Assembly (NCBI GenBank): GCA_964452915.1
Contig: CAYVNW010000014.1
Span: 1-58,297, forward strand
Origin: Colivivens sp964452915
GTDB lineage: Bacteria > Bacteroidota > Bacteroidia > Bacteroidales > Bacteroidaceae
Direction of reading: 5' to 3'
Length of the DNA: 58,297 bases
Below, in pieces: positions 26,521 through 35,090 of the stretch (position 1 is its first letter; every line of letters starts with the position of its first letter). The translations under genes were made by a program, and so were the position numbers. The notes beneath the pieces were generated by a model, which saw only the letters and a list, made by a program, of their open reading frames with translations, searched no databases and was not told the DNA's origin.

Positions 26521-27921
26521 CTATTTGGACAGTTCCTCCTTTATCACGTCATTGCCAGGATATCCTATATGCGTGGCAGCTACATTTCCATCCTTATCTA
26601 CAACAACGTACGCAGGAATGCCCTGGGCTCCAAACTGCTTAAGCAAAGTGTCCCATTGTGCGGCTGTGACATAGTAGTGGTCACCATGGATATCCGGAAT
26701 CATCTTATTCCACAAAGCCTTAGGACTGGTCTCTCCCGTTACATAAACGAAGGCGGCTTTGCCCCAAAGTTCCTCCTTCACCGGAAGGATTGTTTTCATG
26801 GCAGCCCTGCACGGACCACACCATGTAGCCCAAAAGTCCACCAGCACCATCTCTCCACGATAGTCTTTGGTAATTTCCTTGAATATATCCTCACCTGTCA
26901 ATTCACTACTAATTGATTTGATAGTAAACAATTTGTTTCTGTTGTTTTCCTCTATCTTTGCTTTAGTCACCTCATTCTGTTTGTGCAGCAAGTTTTCAAA
27001 AGCAGGACACTCAGTCTTGATTGAAGCGAAATCGGCATCTGTCAATGCTTTTAAATTGTCAAGTACCGTCATGTAATTCTTAGCTGCAATCACTTGATTG
27101 GCACTCTCAGGGACCGTCAGCTTTGCACCTGTTGTCTGCTCGATTTCATCTGCAAGTTTTTTTGCGGTACCGCCGTTTGCATACAAAAAGCCGTTTTTCG
27201 AAGTGAAGTTCCAGTCTTTAATGTCATCATAGTAGCCTTCCGGTTGTTGATAATCGCCCTGCCCTTGATTGGCATATTTCAGAATCTTACCATAACCGGT
27301 CATCAAGGCAACAGTCAGATACTGATAGAACGGCATCATGTATTCGCGGAACTCGGCAGACAGCCGGTTGTCCGAATTGAGCTTTTCTACACCGGCATTA
27401 TACAACGACAGCAATTTGTCCTTGTATTGCTGAACAGTAAATCCTTTTAAGTTTCGAAGTCCGCTGCCATTGATTTCCTTGTTCAAGTAGCGCTCGTTGT
27501 ACACGTCATAATAGTTTGCAAGAGAGTTGTTAAGATTGGCGAGTGGTCCGTCACACTCAATGGCTGAAGTTGACAAGTCGATAGTTAGTGCGACTGTCTT
27601 ACCCGGAACTATATAAAATGGCTTTTCATTGCGTGGTCCGAGAATTATTGTTGTCAAAGAATTGACACAGACATCAAATGAAGTTTCAAACGTGCCATCA
27701 GAATTAATCTTCAGGCGTTTCTCTATAGCGTCGGTTGCCCACGAAGGAGTGCAACTAACAGTAATTGAATCGATTCGGTTGGCATCGGTAAGACCCTTAA
27801 TTTGCCCTTTTACAATAGCAGGTGCCTTACTATAAGTAAGGTCCGGCAGTAGCTGCGCACTTAAATACGATACAGATGTTATAAACATCATCACAACCAA
27901 TGTTGAAATTTTTCTAATCAT
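26521..27921 (-). CDS. TlpA-like periplasmic thioredoxin-domain protein
   Basis: 466 residues. A signal peptide (MIRKISTLVVMMFITSVSYLSAQ) is followed by a beta-rich domain (about 30-130), a helical middle region (about 150-330) and a C-terminal thioredoxin domain with the redox motif WCGPC in FWATWCGPCRAAM near residue 370 and the cis-Pro region QGIPAYVVVDKDG. This architecture is common for envelope TlpA-type reductases in Bacteroidetes. The specific partner is unknown. Confidence 0.85.
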   Translation of the reverse strand: MIRKISTLVVMMFITSVSYLSAQLLPDLTYSKAPAIVKGQIKGLTDANRIDSITVSCTPSWATDAIEKRLKINSDGTFETSFDVCVNSLTTIILGPRNEKPFYIVPGKTVALTIDLSTSAIECDGPLANLNNSLANYYDVYNERYLNKEINGSGLRNLKGFTVQQYKDKLLSLYNAGVEKLNSDNRLSAEFREYMMPFYQYLTVALMTGYGKILKYANQGQGDYQQPEGYYDDIKDWNFTSKNGFLYANGGTAKKLADEIEQTTGAKLTVPESANQVIAAKNYMTVLDNLKALTDADFASIKTECPAFENLLHKQNEVTKAKIEENNRNKLFTIKSISSELTGEDIFKEITKDYRGEMVLVDFWATWCGPCRAAMKTILPVKEELWGKAAFVYVTGETSPKALWNKMIPDIHGDHYYVTAAQWDTLLKQFGAQGIPAYVVVDKDGNVAATHIGYPGNDVIKEELSK

Positions 27922-27972
27922 AATAATACTGTTTTGTTATTTATTTTGCTTTTAAGATAATGGTTTGCATCT

Positions 27973-29364
27973 TTACTCTGTAATTTTCTTTAGATAAAAA
28001 CTGTGGTCTATACATTCAGGGAATTCATCTTGATAGTGTGTGACCATGATCAATGTCTTATTATGCCGTTCGCAGAAGGTATCAATGACATCTTTCACCA
28101 ATCTGCGGTTCTTCATATCAAGCCCGTGCAACGGTTCGTCAAGAATCAATAACGAGGGGTCTTTTACAAATGTACGTGCCAACAGTACAAGCCGCTGTTC
28201 ACCACTCGACAGCTTTAGGAATGACGTGTCCTTATATTGCGCCACACCGAAGATATCCATCCAAAAGACGCAAGTATCTATTTGTTCCGGCTTGGGTTTA
28301 CGGTATAGTCCGACTGTATCGTGCATTCCGCTTGCTACGACATCAATTGCCGGATAATCACGAATGAATGCACGGTGCATCTCAGGCGATATATATCCAA
28401 TATGTTTTTTGATGTCCCATATTGATTCACCACTCCCCCGTTTGTGTCCGAACAGAGTGATATCATTAGCATACGCTTGCGGGTTGTCGGCACAGACAAT
28501 ACTAAGCAGCGTACTTTTTCCGGCACCATTCTCGCCGGTGAGCGCCCAGTGTTCGCCATTCATTACCGTTAGGTTCAGGTCACGCAAGATAGTTCTTTCT
28601 CCATACCGGATACATACATTGTTAAAGTTCACCACTTGTTGCGTACCCTGAGGAATATCAGCAGATTGGCTGTCATCATAAGTCAGATTTATGATAGCGT
28701 CAGCTTTTTCGTCCGACAACATACGTGACGGAACTTTAGGACGATTATGCCAATACGTTGCATAATCTGTTTTGTCGCCTATTACTTTGTCCTTTATCTC
28801 TATCACATGCGTTATAAACTTAGGCATGTCATCTGTTTTCGACAATACCATTATTATCTGCAGGTCGGTATCACGTGTCAGCTTCGTCAGGGTCTCATCA
28901 AGCATCTTCCTTGCGTTGACATCCAATCCGATGAACGGGTTGTCAAGAATCAATACACGCGGATTGCTCTTTAAGGCATTTTTCAATTGGTATTTCCGCA
29001 GTTCACCACTCGACAAGAGAAACAATTGCTGCTTATCATCGAATTCCGTGTGGTTGAATCTTATTTGATAATAATAATGTCCTTCTGTCGTTCCGTACGC
29101 ATCTTCGAACTTGATGTATTTAACGTTGTCAAATGCCTTATTCGACTCTCGAGGGGAGAAATCATAGCGGAGAAACGAGCCTTTTCCATCGTCCAATATC
29201 GGATGCTTACCTGTGATTATATCGACTAACAAACTCTTGCCTGCACCATTATCACCTACGATAGCCAACTGTTCGCCTTCATCAAGCTGAAAGCTCACAG
29301 GCTCAGCCATCCTATACAAAGGATCACGGGCAATAGCATCATGTATGTCAATTATATGTTTCAT
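27973..29364 (-). CDS. Tandem ABC ATPase, ModF-like
   Basis: 463 residues with two complete ATP-binding cassettes and no membrane domain. Cassette 1: Walker A GDNGAGKSLL, signature LLSSGELRKYQL, Walker B VLILDNPFIGLD. Cassette 2: Walker A GENGAGKSTLL, signature KLSSGEQRLVLL, Walker B LLILDEPLHGLD. The layout matches ModF/PhrA-type soluble ABC proteins, which are sometimes linked to molybdate but lack a proven transport role. No permease lies next to it. Confidence 0.85.
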   Translation of the reverse strand: MKHIIDIHDAIARDPLYRMAEPVSFQLDEGEQLAIVGDNGAGKSLLVDIITGKHPILDDGKGSFLRYDFSPRESNKAFDNVKYIKFEDAYGTTEGHYYYQIRFNHTEFDDKQQLFLLSSGELRKYQLKNALKSNPRVLILDNPFIGLDVNARKMLDETLTKLTRDTDLQIIMVLSKTDDMPKFITHVIEIKDKVIGDKTDYATYWHNRPKVPSRMLSDEKADAIINLTYDDSQSADIPQGTQQVVNFNNVCIRYGERTILRDLNLTVMNGEHWALTGENGAGKSTLLSIVCADNPQAYANDITLFGHKRGSGESIWDIKKHIGYISPEMHRAFIRDYPAIDVVASGMHDTVGLYRKPKPEQIDTCVFWMDIFGVAQYKDTSFLKLSSGEQRLVLLARTFVKDPSLLILDEPLHGLDMKNRRLVKDVIDTFCERHNKTLIMVTHYQDEFPECIDHSFYLKKITE

Positions 29365-29414
29365 AAACTATTATGCAGTGTGCGGCATGTACATATCCAC
29401 ACAAATTTCTAATG

Positions 29415-29422
29415 CAAAGATA
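29415..29422 (-). promoter_or_regulatory. -7 box for ABC ATPase operon
   Basis: Minus-strand TATCTTTG, 51 nt before the start codon; the -33 region is poor. It may drive the run ABC-TlpA-esterase-udk. The rest of 29365-29545 shows no gene. Confidence 0.5.
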
Positions 29423-29547
29423 CGGCATTTTATTTATATACAGTACTTTCTAATGAATTATTTTACCATACGATTACCCGTTATCATTGATATTAAGACG
29501 TATAGACATGAACCTATTATAACCTGTACCTTGTTCTATTAATAAAA

Positions 29548-29585
29548 GCGGCAGGACTCAGCTACATACCACTGAGTTCCGCCGC
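29548..29585 (-). terminator. Terminator of the truncated secreted protein
   Basis: GCGGC-a-GGACTCAG pairs with CTGAGTTCC-GCCGC (stem of about 13 bp) and is followed on the minus strand by TTTTATT. Confidence 0.8.
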
Positions 29586-29610
29586 CTACTAAAGAAGTAT
29601 CTGAAACAAA

Positions 29611-30075
29611 TTAATGTGCTATAAACTTCTTTCCATTCTGAATGTATATTTGTCCTCTCACTGGGCTTTGTATGCGCTGTCCGGCTAAATTGTAAACAGC
29701 ATCAGATGCATGTTCAGTCACTTTAATGCCATCAATACCGGTTTCAAACTCATTTGCTTCATCCTCTGTAATTTTTACAGCAGTAGCACCTAAATAGTAG
29801 CATACGACAGTTGCCTCTGTATCAGCAAAGCCAAACGTAGCAAGGTCAAAATAATCAATGTCGAATGAGTCATCATCATTGTGAGTGATCTGAACCTTGC
29901 CGTTCTGTCCATATCCATCAAGAAGAACAAGAGCACTAAGATTAAGCAGGTCCGTATCATGCCCCATGAATCGGGTAATGTAGTAATTATCGAATGCGTC
30001 TTTCTTAACAGTGATTACAAATTCCTCTGGGTAATCATTGCCGTCCATTGATATAACAAACTGGGAAGTGACCTT
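29611..30075 (-). pseudogene. C-terminal fragment of a secreted protein
   Basis: About 155 codons encode the end of an exported protein: beta-rich sequence, then AVYNLAGQRIQSPVRGQIYIQNGKKFIAH, the same kind of short C-terminal tail as in the protein at 22.3-25.0 kb. The frame stays open upstream of the first Met (reading VTSQFVIS before MDGNDYP) and then runs into the IS982-type sequence, with no signal peptide. The 5' part is therefore missing, most simply by insertion and later loss. A good terminator remains downstream. Confidence 0.7.
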
Positions 30076-30535
30076 AACCCGTTGGCGGAATTAAATTAGT
30101 GCGTACTTAATCCTTCCAATCGGTTTGTTATTAATATAGTTGATGTATTGTAATGCGGTCAACGCACTAACTTTGCCAATGATTCTGGCAAACAGACCGC
30201 AAGTTTCTTTCGCATAATTCCTAATGACAAGAAATTGGTCAGTGAGCTGTGAAAACAGCGTTTCCACTCTTTTCCTTGCCTTGGCAAATGGAATGAAGGT
30301 GGGCTTCCAGTTCTTCTGGTTGAGTCTGTATGGGCATTCAAGCTTAATGTTGGCAGTCTCGAACAAATCCAATTGCACATCCGCTCCGATGTAGCCTTTG
30401 TCCCCGAAAATGCTGCAATCATGATACATGTACTTAATGTCCTTGATGTAGTTGATGTCATGGACGCTTGCCTTGGATAGGTCATAGGAATGTATGGGTA
30501 GATGACAACACTGGACACGTCAAATGACAACCTGC
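30076..30535 (-). mobile_element. IS982-type transposase remnant
   Basis: The frame ending at 30091 reads HSYDLSKASVHDINYIKDI, then CSIFGDKGYIGADVQ, LECPYRLNQKNWKP and RKRVETLFSQLTDQFLVIRNYAK to GRIKYALI. These are the second half of an IS982-family DDE transposase, with the catalytic aspartate of GDKGY and the glutamate of RVETLFS. The N-terminal half is absent: the frame degenerates near 30530. ACCTTAACCCG near 30070 may be the old terminal inverted repeat. The element cannot move by itself. Confidence 0.8.
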
Positions 30536-30540
30536 TTTAC

Positions 30541-30690
30541 TTGCGAGTGAGAAATAAAGCGATGAGTCCGTCCCCCGACTGCTATGTATGCAGTGCTATG
30601 ACGATCCGCTGGGGTTGAAGCCTCAGGTATGACAGAATGAGAATGGAGTTTTTTGTCGGACTTACATAAAATTAAGGTATAAGAACGATA
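30541..30690. other. Gene-free structured stretch beside the IS remnant
   Basis: No ORF is credible here. GTCCG (30566-30570) can pair with CGGAC (30657-30661) around about 86 nt, and inside it ACTGC-tatgtat-GCAGT (30578-30594) forms a small hairpin. It may be leftover IS sequence or a degraded RNA element. Confidence 0.3.
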
Positions 30691-30709
30691 CAGGTTAAAT
30701 GATTTTTTG

Positions 30710-30717
30710 TATCTTTG
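30710..30717 (+). promoter_or_regulatory. -7 box for rpiB transcript
   Basis: TATCTTTG places the transcript start near 30722-30725, directly in front of the three-way junction. No strong -33 TTTG is visible. Confidence 0.6.
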
Positions 30718-30725
30718 CACATGAA

Positions 30726-30788
30726 AAGTGGAACACGCCGCTATGGGTTACGGCCGTGTTACGTCCGGTGGTTCATACGGGCCCACTT
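30726..30788 (+). ncRNA. Candidate three-way-junction leader RNA of rpiB
   Basis: P1 pairs AAGTGG (30726-30731) with CCACTT (30783-30788). P2 pairs AACACGCCG (30732-30740) with CGGC-c-GTGTT (30751-30760). P3 pairs GTCCG (30763-30767) with CGGGC (30778-30782). The junction is tight (0, 2 and 0 unpaired nt). Loop 2 holds TATG (30742-30745) and loop 3 CATA (30774-30777), which can kiss with 4 Watson-Crick pairs and further G-U pairs. It lies at the predicted 5' end of the transcript, 56 nt before the rpiB ATG. I know of no named class that it matches. Confidence 0.5.
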
Positions 30789-30843
30789 CCATAACAACAA
30801 AATAAGAATATAACAAATAAACCATCAATAATACATCTGCATT

Positions 30844-31290
30844 ATGAATATAAAGACTGTCGGAATTGCGAGCGATCATGCCGCATTCAAGTTGAAGCAA
30901 TTTGTAAAAAAATATCTTGAGGAAAAGGGGTACGCATATAAAGACTATGGCACTTACACCGAGGATAGTTGCAATTATGCTACATACGGACACGCTCTTG
31001 CTGAGGGTATTGAGAATGGAGAAGTGTACCCCGGTATAGCAATGTGTGGCAGCGGAGAAGGTATCAGCATGACTCTGAACAAGCACCAGACGATACGTGC
31101 CGGATTAGTTTGGCGTCCGGAAATAGCTCATCTCATTCGTGAGCACAACGACGCCAATGTGATAGTATTCCCAGGCAGGTTCATCACTGAAGATGTGTGT
31201 CGTCAGTGTCTCGACGAGTTTTTCGCTACTGATTTCGCAGGCGGAAGGCATCAGCAAAGAGTTGACTCGATTCCTGTACAAGCACATTGA
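30844..31290 (+). CDS. rpiB: Ribose 5-phosphate isomerase B
   Basis: Interconverts ribose 5-phosphate and ribulose 5-phosphate in the pentose phosphate pathway. The N-terminus GIASDHAAFKLKQ contains the substrate-binding Asp-His, and AMCGSGEGISM carries the catalytic Cys near residue 67; the HNDANVIVFPGRFI segment is also conserved. The length of 148 residues is normal. The product feeds PRPP synthesis (prs at 56.6 kb). Confidence 0.95.
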   Translation: MNIKTVGIASDHAAFKLKQFVKKYLEEKGYAYKDYGTYTEDSCNYATYGHALAEGIENGEVYPGIAMCGSGEGISMTLNKHQTIRAGLVWRPEIAHLIREHNDANVIVFPGRFITEDVCRQCLDEFFATDFAGGRHQQRVDSIPVQAH

Positions 31291-31335
31291 TACAGCATAT
31301 ATATTATAATAAGTATAATAAAACAGACCAATACT

Positions 31336-31767
31336 ATGACTATGCAGAAAACTATAAGGACAATAATGGTGATGCTCACATGCCTTATTGCAATGTCAGC
31401 AACAGCGAAGAAGTACCCTGTCATAAAATTTGAAAAGACAACCGTCGACCTCGGCACTTTCTCACAAGACGACCCTATACAAACATGCGTGTTCAAGTTC
31501 ACTAACGTGGGAAAGGCGAAGTTAGTCATCAACTATGTTCATACATCCTGTGGTTGCACAGTCGCTGAATACCCTAAAGACTTCATAAGTCCGGGAGGAA
31601 CCGGTGAGATAAAAATCACATACAACGGAACCGGGAAATTGCCCGGCAAACTAAAGAAGCACATACAAGTATTTACCAACTGTAAGAACGATATGGCTCG
31701 CATTTTCATCATAGGCGACATGACGGCTGTCGCTAAAAGCGACCTTCAGAAGAATGACAAAAAATAG
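31336..31767 (+). CDS. DUF1573 exported protein
   Basis: 143 residues with signal peptide MQKTIRTIMVMLTCLIAMSATA (start at 31336 or two codons later). The mature part is one DUF1573 domain, an Ig-like fold, with the hallmark FEKTTVDLGTFSQDDP, FKFTNVGKAKLVINYVHTSCGCTVAEYPKD and PGGTGEIKITYNGTGK. These proteins are common in the Bacteroidetes envelope and have no defined role. It lies 45 nt after rpiB. Confidence 0.88.
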   Translation: MTMQKTIRTIMVMLTCLIAMSATAKKYPVIKFEKTTVDLGTFSQDDPIQTCVFKFTNVGKAKLVINYVHTSCGCTVAEYPKDFISPGGTGEIKITYNGTGKLPGKLKKHIQVFTNCKNDMARIFIIGDMTAVAKSDLQKNDKK

Positions 31768-31864
31768 ACTTGCACCCTGCTGTCAGTCTTCTGCCTTCTC
31801 ATTTGCCGTACGGGCCTCAGACTAAGAGTGCCACAATCATAAACGCTTAAATACCTTATATCCT

Positions 31865-32209
31865 ATGGACAAACCAGCTAAACCAATACTCCTAAGCATT
31901 ATACTCATCTTTGCCACTGATAACCAAATCAGAGGCAAATCGTTCGACATGACTGTGAAATACCCTTTCGAACGGGAATATCTGAACTTTGAAAAGCATC
32001 AGGTGCCACACACGCTCTTGGTCGCTCTTGCCGGCAAAGGAATTTCGTTTGAAGATTGCGAGGCAACTTACTTTAATGTAAAATCACGATTGAAAGAATT
32101 GGGTACAAAAATCATCGATCAGTACGAAGTAAAATACTGTTGTTTCTTGAATCCGGAGGACAATGGATTGATGTGTACATACGAATTGGAATATCCAATG
32201 AAGGACTAA
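31865..32209 (+). CDS. Hypothetical protein
   Basis: 114 residues that I do not recognise. The first 20 residues are hydrophobic (PILLSIILIFATDN) but do not form a standard signal peptide; an internal Met 28 residues in (MTVKYPFEREYLNFEK) is an alternative start. The rest reads as a compact mixed domain ending in CCFLNPEDNGLMCTYELEYP, with three Cys in the last third. It follows the DUF1573 gene by 97 nt on the same strand. Confidence 0.5.
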   Translation: MDKPAKPILLSIILIFATDNQIRGKSFDMTVKYPFEREYLNFEKHQVPHTLLVALAGKGISFEDCEATYFNVKSRLKELGTKIIDQYEVKYCCFLNPEDNGLMCTYELEYPMKD

Positions 32210-32404
32210 CGTAATTACATGAAGCATTACAATGTATTGTCATCTTTGAATAGCACACCACCGTCACCTCAATTGCTGTTAGGAGTGGATGACGATGTGG
32301 GAAGAAGAATCGTGCTACGCAACATGCTGTGCCACGCGGGGTGGGGTCCGCTATGAGGATACAAATATCACAGATAGAGAGACTAAGCACAAAAAAAATT
32401 AGGT
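32210..32404. other. Convergent intergenic region with hairpin
   Basis: It lies between convergent genes. CCACCGTCA (32258-32266) pairs with TGACG-at-GTGG (32290-32300) around a 23-nt loop, and a GC-richer stretch (32305-32360) follows. No U-tract or ORF is seen. It could be a bidirectional end signal or a small RNA. Confidence 0.3.
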
Positions 32405-33172
32405 TCAGATGTCTATTACCAACCCGTCATATGCATAATGTATATGCGGTGGGAGCATACGATCAGCTTCTTCGTGTGGCAAAATGAAATGGCTCATGTG
32501 AATGAAATATGTTTCTTCTGCACCGACACGTTGCGCAAAAGCAATTGCATCGGCGACATTCTGATGCGACGGATGAGTACGGTAGTGCAGTGCATTCACT
32601 ATGAGAACCTTCACCCCGTTCAAATATTGCCATTCAGAGTCGGGCATGGATTTCATATCGGTTATATATGCGAGTCCGCCTATCCTGAAGCCGGCAATTG
32701 GCAACTTGCCATGCATTACACGTATTGGCACAACATCAATTGTACCCACATTCACTGGTTTATGCATTTCCAATGGTTCAAGAGTGATGGCAGGCACTCC
32801 AGGGTAGCGTTTTTCGGGAGGAGTGAAGCAATATGGAATGCGTGACATCAAATGTTCGCGTACATTTTCTTCTGCATAGATTCTTACTTCTCCGAACAAG
32901 ATTCCGGGCCGTATATCATCAATCCCTCCGACATGGTCGAAGTGCTCATGAGTTAGGAATATGTCGTGTATGTCAGGAAATCTGCCAAGGCGAAGCATTT
33001 GCTGACGGAAGTCAGGTCCGCAATCAATGAGAATTGCATTACCATCCTGCTCAATCAGGGAAGAACATCTGAACCGCTTGTCATGCGGATCTGTGCTCAT
33101 ACACGTGGAACACCGGCAGCCAATCTGAGGAACACCACCGCTCGTTCCGGTACCTAATACAGTAACTTTCAT
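32405..33172 (-). CDS. Metallo-beta-lactamase-fold hydrolase, PhnP-like
   Basis: 255-residue MBL-fold phosphodiesterase-like enzyme. It begins VTVLGTGTSGGVPQIGCRCSTC and has the zinc motif LTHEHFDHVGGIDD (HxHxDH) near residue 75, with later ligand histidines in RVMHGKLPIAGFRIG and HMSHFI. The CxxC-type N-terminal insertion is typical of PhnP and its relatives. The substrate is probably a cyclic phosphodiester, but no phn genes are near. It overlaps the murB stop by 4 nt. Confidence 0.88.
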   Translation of the reverse strand: MKVTVLGTGTSGGVPQIGCRCSTCMSTDPHDKRFRCSSLIEQDGNAILIDCGPDFRQQMLRLGRFPDIHDIFLTHEHFDHVGGIDDIRPGILFGEVRIYAEENVREHLMSRIPYCFTPPEKRYPGVPAITLEPLEMHKPVNVGTIDVVPIRVMHGKLPIAGFRIGGLAYITDMKSMPDSEWQYLNGVKVLIVNALHYRTHPSHQNVADAIAFAQRVGAEETYFIHMSHFILPHEEADRMLPPHIHYAYDGLVIDI

Positions 33173-34152
33173 ATTATGTTAACCTCCGGCTGTATGTCAA
33201 TATCAAACTTATCCATCACGTCACGTCGTATCGCATTACATAGATCCACAATCTCCACTCCGGTGGCTCCTCCCAGATTCACGAGGATCAGTGCTTGCTT
33301 TTCATAGACTCCGGCATGTCCCATAGTACGACCTTTCCAACCACATTGCTCAATCAGCCACGCTGCAGGAATCTTTACTCCATTTACTGCTTTATAGGAT
33401 GGGATGTCGGGGTAGGAAGCTGCAAGCGACTTGTATTTGCTTTCGCTTACAATCGGATTCATGAAGAATGAGCCCGCATTGCCAAGCACATCAGTGTCGG
33501 GCAATTTATTCCGCCGTATATCAATGATCACACTACGCACATCTTTTGGGGTGATACAGCTCAGACTGCTAAACCTTGACCTTATGTTGCCATAGTCGAG
33601 TTGCGGAGTGAATACTTTCGATAGGCGGTAAGTTACGTAAGTCACTGCGTACTGTCCTTTTAATTCTTCCTTGAATATACTGCGACGGTATGAATAATGG
33701 CACTCATCGTTGGAGAAAGTACGTAAGCTTCCGTCTTTCAGACCGACACATTCCACCTGCTCAATTAAGTCCTTTGCCTCAACACCATAGGCCCCTATGT
33801 TCTGAACAGCACTCGCACCGACTTCTCCTGGTATCAACGACAGGTTTTCTGCCCCACTCCATCCATGACGTACAGTGTAGTCTACAAAGTCATCCCACAC
33901 AACACCGGCTCCTACACGCAAGAGGACATGGGCGTCATCTGACGATACTACTTCTATGGATTTTATCCGGCTGTGCAGTATGGTACCGTCGAAATCTTTT
34001 GTAAATAAAAGATTGCTTCCGGCACCAATGTGAAGACATGGCGAACCTTGCAGCGTTGGCACAATGGACTGCAACTCATCACACGAAGAATACTCCACAT
34101 AACGGTTCGCGTATGCTTTAATTCCAAATGTATTATGAATTTCTGTAGGCAT
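33169..34152 (-). CDS. murB: UDP-N-acetylenolpyruvoylglucosamine reductase
   Basis: NADPH-dependent flavoenzyme that completes UDP-MurNAc for peptidoglycan. The FAD-binding part has HIGAGSNLLF and LSLIPGEVGASAVQNIGAYGVE, and the C-terminal part has the proton-donating serine in LGNAGSFFMNP and AAWLIEQCGWKG. The insertion YSYRRSIFKEE marks it as a type I MurB, and 327 residues is the expected size. It is in an operon between DUF4348 (11 nt upstream) and the MBL gene. Confidence 0.96.
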   Translation of the reverse strand: MPTEIHNTFGIKAYANRYVEYSSCDELQSIVPTLQGSPCLHIGAGSNLLFTKDFDGTILHSRIKSIEVVSSDDAHVLLRVGAGVVWDDFVDYTVRHGWSGAENLSLIPGEVGASAVQNIGAYGVEAKDLIEQVECVGLKDGSLRTFSNDECHYSYRRSIFKEELKGQYAVTYVTYRLSKVFTPQLDYGNIRSRFSSLSCITPKDVRSVIIDIRRNKLPDTDVLGNAGSFFMNPIVSESKYKSLAASYPDIPSYKAVNGVKIPAAWLIEQCGWKGRTMGHAGVYEKQALILVNLGGATGVEIVDLCNAIRRDVMDKFDIDIQPEVNII

Positions 34153-34163
34153 ATCCGGGTGTG

Positions 34164-34952
34164 CTATGATTTTATCTCAAACAAATGCCAACGTCCGTTG
34201 CGAAAATCAAAATGGAATGTAATAAGTAGTCCGTTGCTGAAGCCTTTTAGCATCACCGACTTGCGGTTCGTACTTATAAGCGATTGTCCATAGTCGATAT
34301 TTACGACTTCACGGGTCATATCCGGCAAGTCGCTTACAAATTCTCTCCATTCTTCGTACGAAAGTAATTTCTTCAAGGTTTCTTCCTCATCTTCTGAACT
34401 GTATTCAAATACTACAGGCAATTTCAGAGACTCGCGTTGGTACACTGAGTCGTTGATAAAGTCTTTCAGGAATACCAGGAATGAAGCGTTAGGTGTGTTT
34501 GAAATCTCGTTTGTTCCTTCTTCTGTAAGGTACCATTTACCTTTTATACGGTTGAAGTCGAACAATTTTATCAGTTCTTCTCCCCACTCAATCTTTTCAA
34601 GTAATACATGTACCAGCGAGGTGTCTTTTTGGAGTTCCAAATCAGCTTCACGCTCATAAATGACAATCAGAGGCTCATCCTCAGTCAGTTCCAATTCTTC
34701 AGTATCAGTCTGAGTGCGCTCTGCTTTGAATTTTTCGCTTGATATGTAGCTGTATAGGAAGTCGTCAAATAACTCATCTGCTGATTCCGGTATTACTGCT
34801 TCCTTGAACAAGTCAAGTTTTTCAAGCCCCATCGAATCAACGTCTACGCTGTCAGCATCGGTGTCTTCATTGGCGTTATCTGTACCATATTTACATGAGT
34901 AAAGGACAGTGCAGAAGTACAAAGGCAATATATAGGATAAATATTTACTCAT
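34164..34952 (-). CDS. DUF4348-like lipoprotein
   Basis: 262 residues with signal MSKYLSYILPLYFCTVLYSC and lipobox LYSC, followed by an acidic linker (NEDTDADSVDVDS). The body is an alpha/beta domain with FNRIKGKWYLTEEG and a final FDFRNGRWHLFEIKS repeat-like motif, as in DUF4348 proteins. The start at 34952 is supported by the promoter, which overlaps the longer ORF start at 34976. The function is unknown. Confidence 0.7.
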   Translation of the reverse strand: MSKYLSYILPLYFCTVLYSCKYGTDNANEDTDADSVDVDSMGLEKLDLFKEAVIPESADELFDDFLYSYISSEKFKAERTQTDTEELELTEDEPLIVIYEREADLELQKDTSLVHVLLEKIEWGEELIKLFDFNRIKGKWYLTEEGTNEISNTPNASFLVFLKDFINDSVYQRESLKLPVVFEYSSEDEEETLKKLLSYEEWREFVSDLPDMTREVVNIDYGQSLISTNRKSVMLKGFSNGLLITFHFDFRNGRWHLFEIKS

Positions 34953-34973
34953 AGACCTTGTAAAAAATCCGTG

Positions 34974-35005
34974 CAAAGTTAGTGCAACCTTAAAGAATAA
35001 ACAAA
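34974..35005 (-). promoter_or_regulatory. Promoter of DUF4348-murB-MBL operon
   Basis: Minus strand TTTG (35002-35005), 20 nt, TAACTTTG (34974-34981). Confidence 0.75.
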
Positions 35006-35090
35006 TTTATTATATTTTTTCTAATTCCATCCGAACATTTTGGCTCAGCAAGTCTGTTGTATGCTAACATGTACATGCAACAAGTTGCAC

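Noticed and set aside
30560..30575. GATGAGTCCGT resembling a hammerhead ribozyme core
   Set aside because: The invariant CUGANGA is not complete (CGATGA), the stem II partner and GAAA are missing, and no cleavage-site helix can be formed.
30619..30636. AGCCTCAGGTATGACAGA resembling the minus strand at 58037-58054
   Set aside because: Only 15 of 18 bases match; such matches are expected by chance in 58 kb, and flanks do not align. The shared GCTATGAnGAT strings at 30.6, 32.35 and 57.83 kb are likewise too short to count.
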